From the NCBI GenBank assembly GCA_965221205.1, contig OZ244870.1, forward strand, positions 1,364,001 to 1,428,000: a DNA stretch of 64,000 nt, given 5' to 3'. Both the position numbers and the translations under genes were made by a program. This DNA comes from CBDFMG01 sp965221205 [NCBI: bacterium] (lineage in GTDB: Bacteria; SM23-31). A model generated the notes under the pieces. It was not told the DNA's origin, made no database searches, and saw only the letters and a program-made list of their open reading frames with translations. Every line of letters begins with the position of its first letter. Positions within the stretch are counted from its first letter, which is position 1. Shown one piece after another: positions 20,484 to 29,544 of this stretch.

Positions 20484-20581
20484 TTAATTTTACAGTATTA
20501 CTATGAGACGTAATACATCGTAATAATTCAAATTGTATTTACTAGGATATGTAGAAATCTTGCAGTTAGAACAGGCAATGT

Positions 20582-20971
20582 TTAGGAATTGTCAGACTCT
20601 TTTGGTTCTTTGTGGGAAGCAAATTCTTCAATTTCTCTGATAAGATCGACATTGCCAAGTTCACCTTCGTATTTAAAAATTTCGCCTATGTGAATGTTAA
20701 AATCCTTCTGGTATAGGACCAAATCCTTCACCTGTTTCCGTGTGAGAACATTTAAATCAATAGCAATTTCACCAAATTTTTTGTTCGTATTTTCTTGCTG
20801 CTGGAGAATTCTCTGTACCTTTTGAGCCGTCAACATTTTCTGTTTTATTGCTAATTCTCCGATTTGTTTATTCGTTTCCTGCTGCACATGACGAGCAACC
20901 AGAATATCTTTTTCGGATATTAGGCCCTTCTTGCGCAAATATTCACCAAACAACAATGGTTTTCTCCCCAT
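20582..20971 (-). CDS. Small protein with GspE/MshE N-terminal-like repeats
   Basis: A 129-residue cytoplasmic protein made of short helical units: FGEYLRKKGLISEKDILVARHVQ, IGELAIKQKMLTAQKVQRILQQQ, FGEIAIDLNVLTRKQVKDLVLYQ and a weaker fourth unit. The phrase '(L/F/I)GE....g.(I/L)t..q......Q' is typical of the MshEN/GspE N-terminal domain, which in type II secretion and type IV pilus ATPases can bind cyclic di-GMP. There is no ATPase domain here. It may be a free-standing adaptor or c-di-GMP-responsive protein. It is transcribed opposite to both neighbours. Confidence 0.65.
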   Translation of the reverse strand: MGRKPLLFGEYLRKKGLISEKDILVARHVQQETNKQIGELAIKQKMLTAQKVQRILQQQENTNKKFGEIAIDLNVLTRKQVKDLVLYQKDFNIHIGEIFKYEGELGNVDLIREIEEFASHKEPKESDNS

Positions 20972-21382
20972 AACAATCCAATCAAGGTTGAGTTATCTTT
21001 AATGTGTACTATACTCACATATGTGTGAGCATTGAAGTATATAATAATAGATCGAAACGGAGAATTAGCCCGTTTTCATACTATCAAATGTGTTGAGTAA
21101 TTTATTAGGATGGTTATCCTCGCCCAAACTTTGTTCAACAACAAAGGATTTGTAAAGAGGAAGACAATCTTAAATAAAACAAAATTTCTTTTAATTGCAA
21201 GAATTATTTTACAGATTCAAGAAAATAATAGGTTTCATGAAAAGATATACTTTTTTTGTCTTCTATTTTAATTTGATTTATTTAATTGTTTTTATACATT
21301 GAAAACAGGCCAGTTTAGCCCGATATTGCAACTTATCAATTTTAATGTGGATGTTTACGAGTAATGCTTAAGGAAGAGAGAA
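20972..21382. other. AT-rich intergenic region, no gene seen
   Basis: About 410 bases between divergently transcribed genes (small MshEN-like protein leftward, shikimate kinase rightward). It should hold both promoters. I see only A/T tracts and no persuasive operator, RNA gene or ORF. Confidence 0.4.
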
Positions 21383-21928
21383 TTGACAAATAAAAGCAAA
21401 ATTATATTCCTGACCGGATTTATGGGATCAGGAAAATCGACTATCGGCCCACCGCTGGCAAAGGATTTAGGATTTGATTTTTTTGATATTGATGCGATTA
21501 TCGAACAATCTGCCGGAAAGTCGATTCCCGAGATTTTCCAGCAAGAAGGTGAATCGCTTTTCAGGGCGCTTGAAAAACAGGTGCTATTAGAGTGTGTTGA
21601 TAAAAGTAATTGTGTTATTTCGCTTGGCGGGGGAACACTGATTGATCCTGAGAATGTAGATACTGTAAAGCAAAGCGGATTGCTTATTTATCTTTCTACA
21701 AAGCCCAACAGCATCTGGGATAGGGTCAAAAAATCCAATATACGTCCGCTGCTCCAAAAATCCGATGGCTCACTGCTCAGCGAAAGCGAAGCCCTTCATC
21801 TCATAGAACAACTGCTTGTAATACGTCAAAAGGGATATAACAATGCGGATGTTGCTATTCCAACGGATGGTAAAAGTATCGATAACGTGCTACGGCAGCT
21901 TCACAACCATATTACAGACATAATGTAA
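21383..21928 (+). CDS. aroK: Shikimate kinase
   Basis: ATP-dependent phosphorylation of shikimate to shikimate-3-phosphate in aromatic amino acid synthesis. The 181-residue protein has Walker A GFMGSGKST near residue 12, the DxD-type motif FDIDAIIE, the shikimate-binding GGGT in ISLGGGTLIDP and an arginine in NIRPLL. I accept the TTG start at 21383 because AGGAAGAGAG lies just upstream and the family N-terminus begins within a few residues of the Walker motif. Cytoplasmic; no other aro gene is adjacent. Confidence 0.93.
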   Translation: MTNKSKIIFLTGFMGSGKSTIGPPLAKDLGFDFFDIDAIIEQSAGKSIPEIFQQEGESLFRALEKQVLLECVDKSNCVISLGGGTLIDPENVDTVKQSGLLIYLSTKPNSIWDRVKKSNIRPLLQKSDGSLLSESEALHLIEQLLVIRQKGYNNADVAIPTDGKSIDNVLRQLHNHITDIM

Positions 21929-22078
21929 ACGTACTATTCAATTCTTTTCATCGATTGATAGTACGATTCATATATATCGTTTACAGAAATATCCTTGCAT
22001 TACATTGAAAATTGGATTCAGGTAAAGCACCCTCTCAGAATACTAACCTATCTATTATATTAACTATTCGAGGTTCGT

Positions 22079-22888
22079 ATGTACATTCCCTTAAAAGGTT
22101 GCAGAAAAAGGCTGTTGCACTATACTGCAATAACGATTATATGTGCTTTTTTGCTGACGCTGCTGCTCAGAGTACAGCAAATGTGAATAAGCCGATACAG
22201 AATCAACTTTAGAATCGTTTACCGGCTGGTATTTCAGATATAGTGATTCCCCAATAGATGTTTCTGTTCGTGCAGTTGCCAAACTAAAACCATTGTTGAA
22301 GAAAGCGAGTGGCGAACAAGAAAAGATTCAACAATCTCTGAACATACTTGAAGAAAATAACAAAGTGACAGTGATTGCAGATAAGCGGATTGCGAAAATT
22401 GTCAAAAGTCCGAAAAGTTTTACCAGACTTGATGAAGCTGATGTGCAAAAAGTTGATCTCCATGAAGGAATTGAGAATACGGTCACTCTTTTGCAGCACG
22501 GATTAAAAAACAAAATTGAAATCTATTATGAATTCGGTACATTGCCACCCATCACTTGCTACCCGAACCAGTTGAATCAGATTTTTATGAATCTCCTCAA
22601 AAGTGCAATACAGACTATTGACAATGAAGGACTGATTACCATTACAATGTGGACTGAAAATGTATCTGTATTCATCCGAATATCCGACAGTGGCAAAGGT
22701 ATTCCGCAGGATACAATACCAAAAATTTTCGATCCGGATTTTACACAAAAAAGTGTCTGGGTCGGAACCGGTCCGGGGCTTTCAGTGTGTACAATATAAT
22801 TCGGAAACATAATGGTTCGACCCATGTTGGGAGCACTGTAGGGAAGGGGAGTGAATTTACTATTGCTCTGCCTGTTGAACTAGTATAA
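22079..22888 (+). pseudogene. Sensor histidine kinase remnant (HATPase domain), frameshifted
   Basis: A short membrane-segment start at ATG 22079 (RLLHYTAITIICAFLLTLLLRV) runs into TGA. A second frame from about 22200 then carries KRIAKIVKSPKSFTRLDEADVQKVDLHEGIENTVTLLQ, CYPNQLNQIFMNLLKSA (N box) and ISDSGKGIP (G1 box), matching NtrB-like histidine kinases. Near 22789 a one-base loss breaks SVC-YNIIRKHNG; the restored frame ends VGKGSEFTIALPVELV at TAA 22886-22888. No H-box with a phospho-accepting histidine is seen, and most of the sensor region is missing. It is presumably inactive. No response regulator lies next to it. Confidence 0.65.
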
Positions 22889-22895
22889 ATAAAGT

Positions 22896-22936
22896 TAAAA
22901 AAAGTACCGGAAATGGTAACTCCGGCACTTTTTTGT
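22896..22936. terminator. Bidirectional terminator between kinase remnant and aspC
   Basis: A-rich left flank, stem AGTACCGGA / TCCGGCACT (one mismatch) and a T6 run on the right. It lies between convergent genes and is usable in both directions. Confidence 0.75.
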
Positions 22937-22960
22937 GTAATTTTAGCACGTTAATTGTGC

Positions 22961-24154
22961 TTAGGAAAGTTTTTTAAGACCTTCCTCAAAACGGTCAAGT
23001 CCAACTTTCAGTTCTTCGGTTCCAAGAGCATACGAAATACGTACATGATCGTCGTTTCCGAATGCCACACCTGGAACGGGTGAAATGAGCATCTCTTCGA
23101 GCATAAAAGAGCAGAATGAGAGTGAATCGGTAATCTCGAAATCTTTGTACTTCGTTCCGTAATATTGGGAAACTTTCGGGAAAATATAAAATGCACCTTT
23201 CGGATTGAATGTTTCGATATTGGGCATTTTCGAAATTCTGTTAAACGCCATATCACGCCGTTCTGCGAAGACTTCAAAAATATCGCTCAACTCTTCTTTC
23301 GTTTTTGAAAGAGCAGTGACACCCGCGTACTGTGAAATACTTGATGCATTTGACGTGGAATGGCTCTGGTATCGTGCCATCGCTCTGATTATCTCTTTCG
23401 GTCCACCTGCATAGCCGATCCGCCATCCGGTCATGGCAAACGCCTTCGATAATCCGTTGATTGTAATGGTAATATCTCTGAATGCAGGGTCGAGCGATGC
23501 AATTGCATGTGCGGCTTCACCGTCATAGGTAAGGTATTCATACAACTCATCGGACAAGATCGTAACACCGTTATTCAGACAGATTTTTCCAATTTCAATC
23601 AGCAGTTCCTTGCTATACATTGTCCCGGTTGGATTCGATGGTGAATTTAGAAAAAGCAGCTTTGTCTTTTCAGTGATAGCCCTTTTAAGAGTTTCCGGAT
23701 TAATCAAGAATAAATCGTCCAGTGTGGTATCGAGATAAACCGGCACACCGTCTGCAAGTTCGACCATAGAGGGATACGACACCCAGTATGGTGTGGGTAT
23801 GATTGCTTCGTCGCCGGGATTCAGGAGTGCAAGAACAGCATTGAATATTACATGTTTCCCTCCTGAACTGACAATAATCTCATCCATAGAATAGTCAAGG
23901 TTGTTATCCCGTTTAAATTTTTGATCGATTGCATTTTTAAGTTCGATCGTTCCGTCAGCGGCAGTATATCGTGTTTGATTTGTATCAATGGCTTCCTTGC
24001 CCGCATCTTTAATGAAATCCGGTGTCGGGAAATCGGGTTGTCCTGCAGCAAGAACAATAACATTTTTACCATCTCGCTTCATTGATTCGGCAAGAGCAGT
24101 GATCTGCATTGTAACCGAACCTTTCATAGTCTTAACTCGATTCGATAACTCCAT
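22961..24154 (-). CDS. aspC: Aspartate aminotransferase (class I PLP transaminase)
   Basis: A 397-residue fold type I aminotransferase of the prokaryotic aspartate aminotransferase Ib group, converting aspartate plus 2-oxoglutarate to oxaloacetate plus glutamate. Seen: ILAAGQPDFPTPD near the N-terminus, LNSPSNPTG, and the PLP lysine in INGLSKAFAMTGWRIGYAGG near residue 235. It is the last gene of a minus-strand series (pilin-like, pilM-like, pilN-like, rsmD, coaD, aspC), 32 bp after coaD. Broad substrate range is common in this group, so aromatic amino acid transamination is possible. Confidence 0.9.
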   Translation of the reverse strand: MELSNRVKTMKGSVTMQITALAESMKRDGKNVIVLAAGQPDFPTPDFIKDAGKEAIDTNQTRYTAADGTIELKNAIDQKFKRDNNLDYSMDEIIVSSGGKHVIFNAVLALLNPGDEAIIPTPYWVSYPSMVELADGVPVYLDTTLDDLFLINPETLKRAITEKTKLLFLNSPSNPTGTMYSKELLIEIGKICLNNGVTILSDELYEYLTYDGEAAHAIASLDPAFRDITITINGLSKAFAMTGWRIGYAGGPKEIIRAMARYQSHSTSNASSISQYAGVTALSKTKEELSDIFEVFAERRDMAFNRISKMPNIETFNPKGAFYIFPKVSQYYGTKYKDFEITDSLSFCSFMLEEMLISPVPGVAFGNDDHVRISYALGTEELKVGLDRFEEGLKKLS

Positions 24155-24186
24155 AATACTGTCAACCTTTCATTCAAGAATATCAA

Positions 24187-24669
24187 TTACATAGCGCTGA
24201 ATTTTTCTTTAAGGAGCCCTTCCACTAAGGGAGAGACAAAATTAGATACATCTCCTCCGAATCTGGCAATTTCACGAACAATTGTCGAGTTCAGATAGGT
24301 GTACTTTTCATTCGGCATAAGAAAAACAGTAACGATTTCATCTTTTAGCCGCCTGTTCATAAGTGCCATCTGCATTTCATATTCAAAATCTGTTACGGCA
24401 CGCAGCCCCCGAATGATTGTCTGTGCACGTTTTTGCTCCGCATAGTCAACAAGAAGACCGGAAAATGCGTCAACTTCAACATGATTAAATTGCTTTGTTA
24501 TATCACTTATATGTTTGATCCGTTCATCAACCGAAAAAAAAGGTGTTTTCGTAATATTTTCAGCTACAGCGACTATTACCTTGCTGAATATGTCCGCTGC
24601 ACGCTCAATAATATCAAGATGGCCGTAAGTAATCGGATCAAAAGATCCGGGATAAATTGCTGTTGTCAC
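24187..24669 (-). CDS. coaD: Phosphopantetheine adenylyltransferase
   Basis: Penultimate step of coenzyme A synthesis: 4'-phosphopantetheine plus ATP gives dephospho-CoA. The 160-residue protein has the nucleotidyltransferase motif YPGSFDPITYGHLDII (the TxGH site), the central RGLRAVTDFEYEMQMALMNR and the C-terminal LNSTIVREIARFGGDVSNFV. Its ATG overlaps the stop of rsmD by four bases, implying translational coupling. rsmD-coaD adjacency is widely conserved in bacteria. Confidence 0.96.
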   Translation of the reverse strand: MTTAIYPGSFDPITYGHLDIIERAADIFSKVIVAVAENITKTPFFSVDERIKHISDITKQFNHVEVDAFSGLLVDYAEQKRAQTIIRGLRAVTDFEYEMQMALMNRRLKDEIVTVFLMPNEKYTYLNSTIVREIARFGGDVSNFVSPLVEGLLKEKFSAM

Positions 24670-25217
24670 AAGTCCCTTCTTTCAAAAATTGTGATGCGCG
24701 TATCTCCAAAATGTTTTTCCCGCAGTGTTGCTAAAGATACCTCATCGGTTGCAACTACACTATGTATTCCCGACTCAAGGATGAAAACACCGTTATCATC
24801 CAGCACTATACTATTAGCAATTGCACGCATCAGTGAATCATGTTCGCCGTAATCATACGGTGGATCAGCATGAATAATTTGAAACCTGTATTTTTTTGGA
24901 TGTCTGCGGCGAAGAAATTTCAGAGCATCTTCTCTTACCATCCGAAATGACTGATCGCAGCCGAGGGGACGTAGATTGTTTCTTATGAGCTGACCTGTAT
25001 TCGTGTCAACCAGAACTGCGAATTGGGATCCTCTGCTAACAGCTTCAATTCCCATCACGCCGGTACCTGCAAATAGATCAAGAAAATGTGCTCCATTTAT
25101 ATATGGTTCAAGGAATTGAAATATCCACTCACGAGTTTTGTCAGTTGTTGGTCGGATGGGGTACCGAGTTTTTCCTGAAACGTGAATTCCCTTAAATTGT
25201 CCTGCTTGCACTCTCAT
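24666..25217 (-). CDS. rsmD: 16S rRNA (guanine966-N2)-methyltransferase
   Basis: A 183-residue AdoMet-dependent methyltransferase. It starts MRVQAGQFKG as RsmD proteins do, has motif I LDLFAGTGVMGIEAVSRG and the catalytic IIHADPPYDYG. It methylates G966 of 16S rRNA during 30S assembly. It follows the PilN-like gene by 7 bp and overlaps coaD by 4 bp, so it is embedded in a mixed operon of envelope and housekeeping genes. Confidence 0.95.
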   Translation of the reverse strand: MRVQAGQFKGIHVSGKTRYPIRPTTDKTREWIFQFLEPYINGAHFLDLFAGTGVMGIEAVSRGSQFAVLVDTNTGQLIRNNLRPLGCDQSFRMVREDALKFLRRRHPKKYRFQIIHADPPYDYGEHDSLMRAIANSIVLDDNGVFILESGIHSVVATDEVSLATLREKHFGDTRITIFERRDL

Positions 25218-25224
25218 TACTTCA

Positions 25225-26112
25225 TCACATTAGTATCTCAAATTGGAAATTCAAAACCGAAGACTCTCCGTTTAGGATTCTGTGCAAACCAGAACTCGAA
25301 ATCTTTGTAATATTAAGGTTTAACCGTTTCTCCAGAATAGAACCCAGATAATGTAGGATATTTGTTTCAGTGCCCTGAAGCTTGATCCATATCGGCAGGA
25401 GTGATATATTATTACGGACGGTAGGTACTGTATTGCCGCGTTCGCTGATGGTTACATTACTCTCTTGAGATATAGCATTTAGAACGGAAAGATTAGCATC
25501 AGGTGTTGAATAGTCAGGCGATGGGGAAACATCTGTCATGTTCATATCGTTTTTTCTGTTCCCCCAGATTTGCAGGGTCGACTCCGTCGGTCTGAAATCA
25601 AACGTATAATCCGGTAATGCATTGGATATCGTAGACTGAAGCTCAACCAAAACATCCGCATCTATTTCTATTAATTCGGCAACAATTCCATTTCTGCTGA
25701 TGACAATTACATTATAGTCAGTTGTTTGCGGAAGAGCATGTATTAGGGTGGTAAACGCTTCGATGTGCGTTATACTTAATCCATAATCCCAGGGGAGTAC
25801 TACTGTTTCCGGCTCCGGTTCCTGTACAGGTTCTGGTTCCTGGATAACCGGTTGTTCCTGCTGGGTGGCTAACTGCCGTTCTGCAAGCACCCTTTTTAAG
25901 CTGTCGAGACGTGCCTGTTGCGTATCAACTGCGGGAGCAGGAGAGGTATACATCATTCCGACAATTGTATCGCCAAAAATCAAAAACAGGCCCAGAAGTA
26001 AAACTGCGCTTCCGCCATATATCCCGACTTTTTTCCGGCTGAGCTGACTCAGAATCGACAGACCTTCAGGCTTTGTTTTTTGTTTTCCCCTTAAGAGATT
26101 TATATCTATCAT
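25225..26112 (-). CDS. PilN/GspL-like assembly protein
   Basis: A 295-residue bitopic inner-membrane protein. It begins MIDINLLRG, the PilN N-terminal signature that docks into PilM, then a short cytoplasmic part, one membrane helix (GSAVLLLGLFLIFG, about 34-50), a proline/glutamate-rich spacer (EPEPVQEPEPE) and a periplasmic domain of about 170 residues. Directly upstream is a PilM-like gene, as in type IV pilus operons. No PilO, PilP or PilQ follows in this window, so it may serve a divergent or minimal pilus or secretion system. Confidence 0.72.
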   Translation of the reverse strand: MIDINLLRGKQKTKPEGLSILSQLSRKKVGIYGGSAVLLLGLFLIFGDTIVGMMYTSPAPAVDTQQARLDSLKRVLAERQLATQQEQPVIQEPEPVQEPEPETVVLPWDYGLSITHIEAFTTLIHALPQTTDYNVIVISRNGIVAELIEIDADVLVELQSTISNALPDYTFDFRPTESTLQIWGNRKNDMNMTDVSPSPDYSTPDANLSVLNAISQESNVTISERGNTVPTVRNNISLLPIWIKLQGTETNILHYLGSILEKRLNLNITKISSSGLHRILNGESSVLNFQFEILM

Positions 26113-26141
26113 ATCATAAAAATGTATGTGCTGTCATGCGC

Positions 26142-27089
26142 TTAATGTACGGTCAATCCAAGCGCCTCTACATACTGTGAATTATCCGCCGAATAGTCTA
26201 TCTGATCATGAAGCTTTGGATCGAGTCTGACTTTTTCAAATGGATTGAAGAGGGTGTATGTCCGATCAGCGGATTCAATTATAGGTGCAATATCGTGTTT
26301 TGTGTTTGTTCGGTACAAATAAACATGGTCAAAGTCATTCTTATCGGTACTAAGCTCATAATTACTGAACAGCGTCTGCAAAGTAAGTGAAATAAGCTCT
26401 TGGACCAAATTAATAAAATCACTTTGAACAGAATTGTCAAGGAATAAGTGATGATGACCTATGAAAAAATTTCCCTCTAAAAGAGAGAATACAAGTTTCC
26501 GCTCTCCGATTTCAACGAGAGCAATTTTTTCACGAGGATGAAATTTGTAGTTTGCTTCGAATGCATTTACTGCCGAAAGAACATCAACATTGATAAGCTC
26601 TAAATCCAATCCGGCATGTCCGCTCATTTCCTGAAAAAACGAGACCACTTTTTTTCGTGTTCCGACAAGCACTAATTCGGGATATTTTACAGAAGGAGAT
26701 TTGATAAGCTTATACGAATCGAAAGTATAATTTTCTATATCATCATCGATGTATTGTTGTAGTTCCCAAGCAAGATGATCAGTTAATTCTTTATCTGACA
26801 ACTCCTTGCTAAAGGGTATTTTAACAATATTTCCAATTTCGAGATCTACTGAAAGGGCGAGTTTTTTTGTGCTGATGTCATTAAGGCTGATTATCTTTTT
26901 GAGCTCTGAGCCAATCATTTCAGCACCAGAATCCTGGGTAAACATATCAATGCTGAACGAAAGGTCGCTTGATACATCAAGCAGTTCAGTAACTTTGAAA
27001 TTCTTAGCAGCCTCTTCTGTTTCGATCAGATAGGGATCTTCAGATCCAAAACTCAATCCGAGTTTGTGGTTCTTACTTATCTTCGCCAT
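26142..27089 (-). CDS. PilM-like actin-fold protein
   Basis: A 315-residue cytoplasmic protein with a PilM-type layout: an N-terminal LGLSFGSEDP segment in the phosphate-loop position, a central LAWELQQYIDDDIENYTFDSY region typical of PilM (the 'E..qyip....y.y.' block), VGTRKKVVSFFQEM and LINVDVLSAVNAFEANY, then IALVEIGERKLVFSLLEG as the second phosphate-loop region. In type IV pilus machines PilM is an ATP-binding ring that recruits PilN. It lies between a pilin-like gene (6 bp upstream) and the PilN-like gene (29 bp downstream). Confidence 0.75.
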   Translation of the reverse strand: MAKISKNHKLGLSFGSEDPYLIETEEAAKNFKVTELLDVSSDLSFSIDMFTQDSGAEMIGSELKKIISLNDISTKKLALSVDLEIGNIVKIPFSKELSDKELTDHLAWELQQYIDDDIENYTFDSYKLIKSPSVKYPELVLVGTRKKVVSFFQEMSGHAGLDLELINVDVLSAVNAFEANYKFHPREKIALVEIGERKLVFSLLEGNFFIGHHHLFLDNSVQSDFINLVQELISLTLQTLFSNYELSTDKNDFDHVYLYRTNTKHDIAPIIESADRTYTLFNPFEKVRLDPKLHDQIDYSADNSQYVEALGLTVH

Positions 27090-27095
27090 GAATAA

Positions 27096-27650
27096 TTACC
27101 AGGATGTTTCATTTCTCTGGTTTATCCACCCATGATTGTTGGTATTTCTTGTAAAGACTATGTATAGCGTTTGTGCTTTGGGCTCAGTCGGGCAGGAGAC
27201 GGTGAAACCTTTCGGAGCATCTTCACGTTGTTCTTCATCCTCTAAAGGAGTAATTATATAGGGCTCATCTGCGGCAGGGCAGGTTAGCAAGGAACTGAGT
27301 GAAAGGTCCATCTGATGGTATTCGTAAGTCGGTGAATTGACTTTTACACGGTTTGCAAAGTCCTGACTGCTATTTAAATTAATCATAGAATCGACTTCGA
27401 CACTATATCGTTCATTTTCAAGAGCAAACTGCGTTAGCTGTTCCAAGCTGTCGGCATAGACATCGTTAATTCGGAAAAACTGATTCTGTGCTTCAATAAT
27501 CATTGCAATATGGAATCGGCATGAATCCTGTTCATATAACTCTTCTTCCCAAATCTTTCCGGGCTTATAGATAGAATAAGCGAGTACAATAATAAGTAAT
27601 CCAATAATTATTTTTAGAAAAATAGTTCCTTTAGCCTTAGGATAAGCCAT
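27096..27650 (-). CDS. Membrane-anchored pilin-like protein of unknown function
   Basis: A 184-residue protein with one N-terminal hydrophobic helix (IFLKIIIGLLIIVLAYSIY) preceded by a short basic segment, then CRFHIAMIIEAQNQFFRINDVYADSLEQLTQFA. That phrase resembles the pseudopilin pattern in which a long helix is followed by 'G.yp.sl..L'. A prepilin peptidase site is not obvious (no G followed by F-T-L-E). Three cysteines lie in the mature part. It is first in the operon before PilM-like and PilN-like genes, so a role as a minor pilin or membrane partner is plausible but inferred. Confidence 0.55.
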   Translation of the reverse strand: MAYPKAKGTIFLKIIIGLLIIVLAYSIYKPGKIWEEELYEQDSCRFHIAMIIEAQNQFFRINDVYADSLEQLTQFALENERYSVEVDSMINLNSSQDFANRVKVNSPTYEYHQMDLSLSSLLTCPAADEPYIITPLEDEEQREDAPKGFTVSCPTEPKAQTLYIVFTRNTNNHGWINQRNETSW

Positions 27651-27985
27651 TACTCCTCCATTATATAATCAGCGCGAAATAGTAAGCGTCTCGTCATACG
27701 AATGCAAACCGGATTTTACCGGTTGTAACAGTGTTTTTCCAGAGAACTCTTAATATTGAAATGTATCAGCGCAATCTTCTGTTTTCAATTTCTGTCTGAG
27801 TATGTTTTCGTATAAAACCGTTATAATAGCGGTTGAAGCTGAGAGAAAAATCCCCTCACTTCAACCGAAAACACTGTGTAAATTCGGTGTGATTACAATA
27901 ATAGTTGTACTGGTTAGAAATTGACAATTTAGTTACTTAATACATAAAAGTCAAGCAGGAATTCGCACAGTTGAGAGTGTATGTT
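27651..27985. other. Intergenic region with a long hairpin, no gene seen
   Basis: This stretch separates the comEA-like gene from the pilin-like operon, all on the minus strand. The strongest structure is a hairpin at 27830-27867 with arms CGGTTGAAGCTGAG / CTCACTTCAACCG, one bulged C and an 11-base loop. It lacks a T tract on the minus strand, so it is not a typical terminator. It could be a leader structure of the pil-like operon. A shorter palindrome AACCGG / CCGGTT lies at 27707-27724. Confidence 0.45.
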
Positions 27986-28423
27986 CTATTTGTTCAATCC
28001 ATCAATATATTGTTGTATAACCTCTAGTTTTTTCCGGCCGATTCCGGAAACGGAGAGGAGCGCCTCAAAATTGTTCAACGGGCCATTCTGCACGCGAAAA
28101 TCAAGAATTCTTTGAGCAAGCACATTGCCGATCCCCGGTAACCTAACAAGCTCTTCTTTTGTGATAGTGTTGACCGTTGGTATGATCTTTTCGGTTTCTG
28201 GCGTCTGTTCAAGATGTGTGGTACTTCGCAAGATAAATAGGCTGTCTTCATGCGAATAATCAAATATAACTGCAGAGTTTTCCGGTATGGAATGAGAAGA
28301 GTAGAAGTTCAATACTGCACCAGTGAGGATTGCCGCAAAGAGGATGAGTATAACAATTCGCTCACGGGGGTTAAAACTGAAATTTTTAATTAATGTAGTC
28401 TCTAATTTTCCTAAAGATTCCAT
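27986..28423 (-). CDS. ComEA-like helix-hairpin-helix DNA-binding protein
   Basis: A 145-residue protein: an N-terminal membrane anchor ([20 protein letters not shown]) followed by a linker and two helix-hairpin-helix motifs ([19 protein letters not shown] and [19 protein letters not shown]), the ComEA plan. ComEA binds incoming double-stranded DNA outside the inner membrane during natural transformation. I start at ATG 28423, which overlaps the end of dnaJ by 38 bp; a longer upstream extension would lie almost wholly within dnaJ. It is the last gene of the hrcA-grpE-dnaJ series. Confidence 0.8.
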   Translation of the reverse strand: MESLGKLETTLIKNFSFNPRERIVILILFAAILTGAVLNFYSSHSIPENSAVIFDYSHEDSLFILRSTTHLEQTPETEKIIPTVNTITKEELVRLPGIGNVLAQRILDFRVQNGPLNNFEALLSVSGIGRKKLEVIQQYIDGLNK

Positions 28424-29534
28424 TTTTATCTCGAGGGAGGGAGTTTTCTGATTGCGCAAGTTCGGCAAACAACTCTTTTTCCCGTTTCGATAGAGTAATA
28501 GGAGTATATACGAGAACAAGGACAAGCTGGTCTCCCACAGACCTGCTGTTCAAGTGGGGAAGCCCCTTGCTCCGCATGCGCAGAATTTTTCCCGACTGGA
28601 TACCAGGGGGAATTGTGAGTTTTGCACGACCGTTTAAGGTCGGAACATCAATTTTATCACCCATCACAGCCTGGGTAAAACTTACCCGCAGCTTCAGGAG
28701 GATATCATCGCCATGACGCTCAAAATAGTCGTGTTCTTTTTCTTCGATAACAACGATCAGATCGCCAGCAACACCGTTGTATTTTCCGGCATCGCCCTGT
28801 CCGCGAAGTGTTATATAATTTCCGGAGCTGACGCCTACCGGTATCGTGACTTGTATAGTTTTCTCTTTCCGCACAACACCTTGACCGTTACATGTCGGAC
28901 ATCTGTCTTTAATAATGGTACCTTCACCGTTACAGGCGCCGCACGCTGTGATATTCACGAATTGTCCGAAAGCTGTCCGCTGTACCTGCCGGATTTCGCC
29001 ATTGCCACCGCATGTCTGGCAACTTGTTTTGGAGTTTCCATCTTTTGCACCGGTGCCGCCGCATGTCTCACAGGAGACAAGTTTTTTGATCTTTACTTTT
29101 TTCGTTATACCGGTTTGAATTTCTTCAAGTGTAAGGCCAAGCTTAACCTGAAGATCTTGTCCTTGATACGTATGTGATCGCCGGCCACCAGATTTCCTGC
29201 CACCTCCGAACCCATCGAAAATATCGCCAAACCCGCCAAAATCATTGAAAAAATCGCCGAAATTACGGAATATATCTTCAACATTTGAATACCCCCGATA
29301 CCCGGTACTCCGTACTCCCTCATGGCCAAACTGGTCATACCGCTGCCGCTTTTCAGAATCGGAAAGAACATCATAAGCCTCAGCTGCTTCCTTGAACTTA
29401 TCTTCAGCTTCAGTGCTGCCTGGATTCCGGTCAGGATGGAATTTCATAGCTAATTTTCGATATGCTTTTTTCATATCGTCTGTACCGGTATCTCTTCCGA
29501 TACCAAGTACTTCATAGTAGTCTCTTTTAGTCAT
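28386..29534 (-). CDS. dnaJ: Chaperone DnaJ
   Basis: A 382-residue type I Hsp40. It has a J domain with the HPD tripeptide ([10 protein letters not shown] near residue 33), a Gly/Phe-rich stretch ([14 protein letters not shown]), four zinc repeats [24 protein letters not shown] and CPTCNGQG, and a C-terminal substrate-binding domain. It delivers unfolded clients to DnaK and stimulates its ATPase. It follows grpE by 10 bp in an hrcA-grpE-dnaJ operon; dnaK is not in this window. Confidence 0.97.
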   Translation of the reverse strand: MTKRDYYEVLGIGRDTGTDDMKKAYRKLAMKFHPDRNPGSTEAEDKFKEAAEAYDVLSDSEKRQRYDQFGHEGVRSTGYRGYSNVEDIFRNFGDFFNDFGGFGDIFDGFGGGRKSGGRRSHTYQGQDLQVKLGLTLEEIQTGITKKVKIKKLVSCETCGGTGAKDGNSKTSCQTCGGNGEIRQVQRTAFGQFVNITACGACNGEGTIIKDRCPTCNGQGVVRKEKTIQVTIPVGVSSGNYITLRGQGDAGKYNGVAGDLIVVIEEKEHDYFERHGDDILLKLRVSFTQAVMGDKIDVPTLNGRAKLTIPPGIQSGKILRMRSKGLPHLNSRSVGDQLVLVLVYTPITLSKREKELFAELAQSENSLPRDKNGIFRKIRDYIN

Positions 29535-29544
29535 AACGGTCTTA

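Noticed and set aside
22012-22212. 66-codon frame at the start of the kinase remnant
   Set aside because: The overlapping frame from 22079 gives a proper membrane helix expected of a sensor kinase, so this frame is a shadow.
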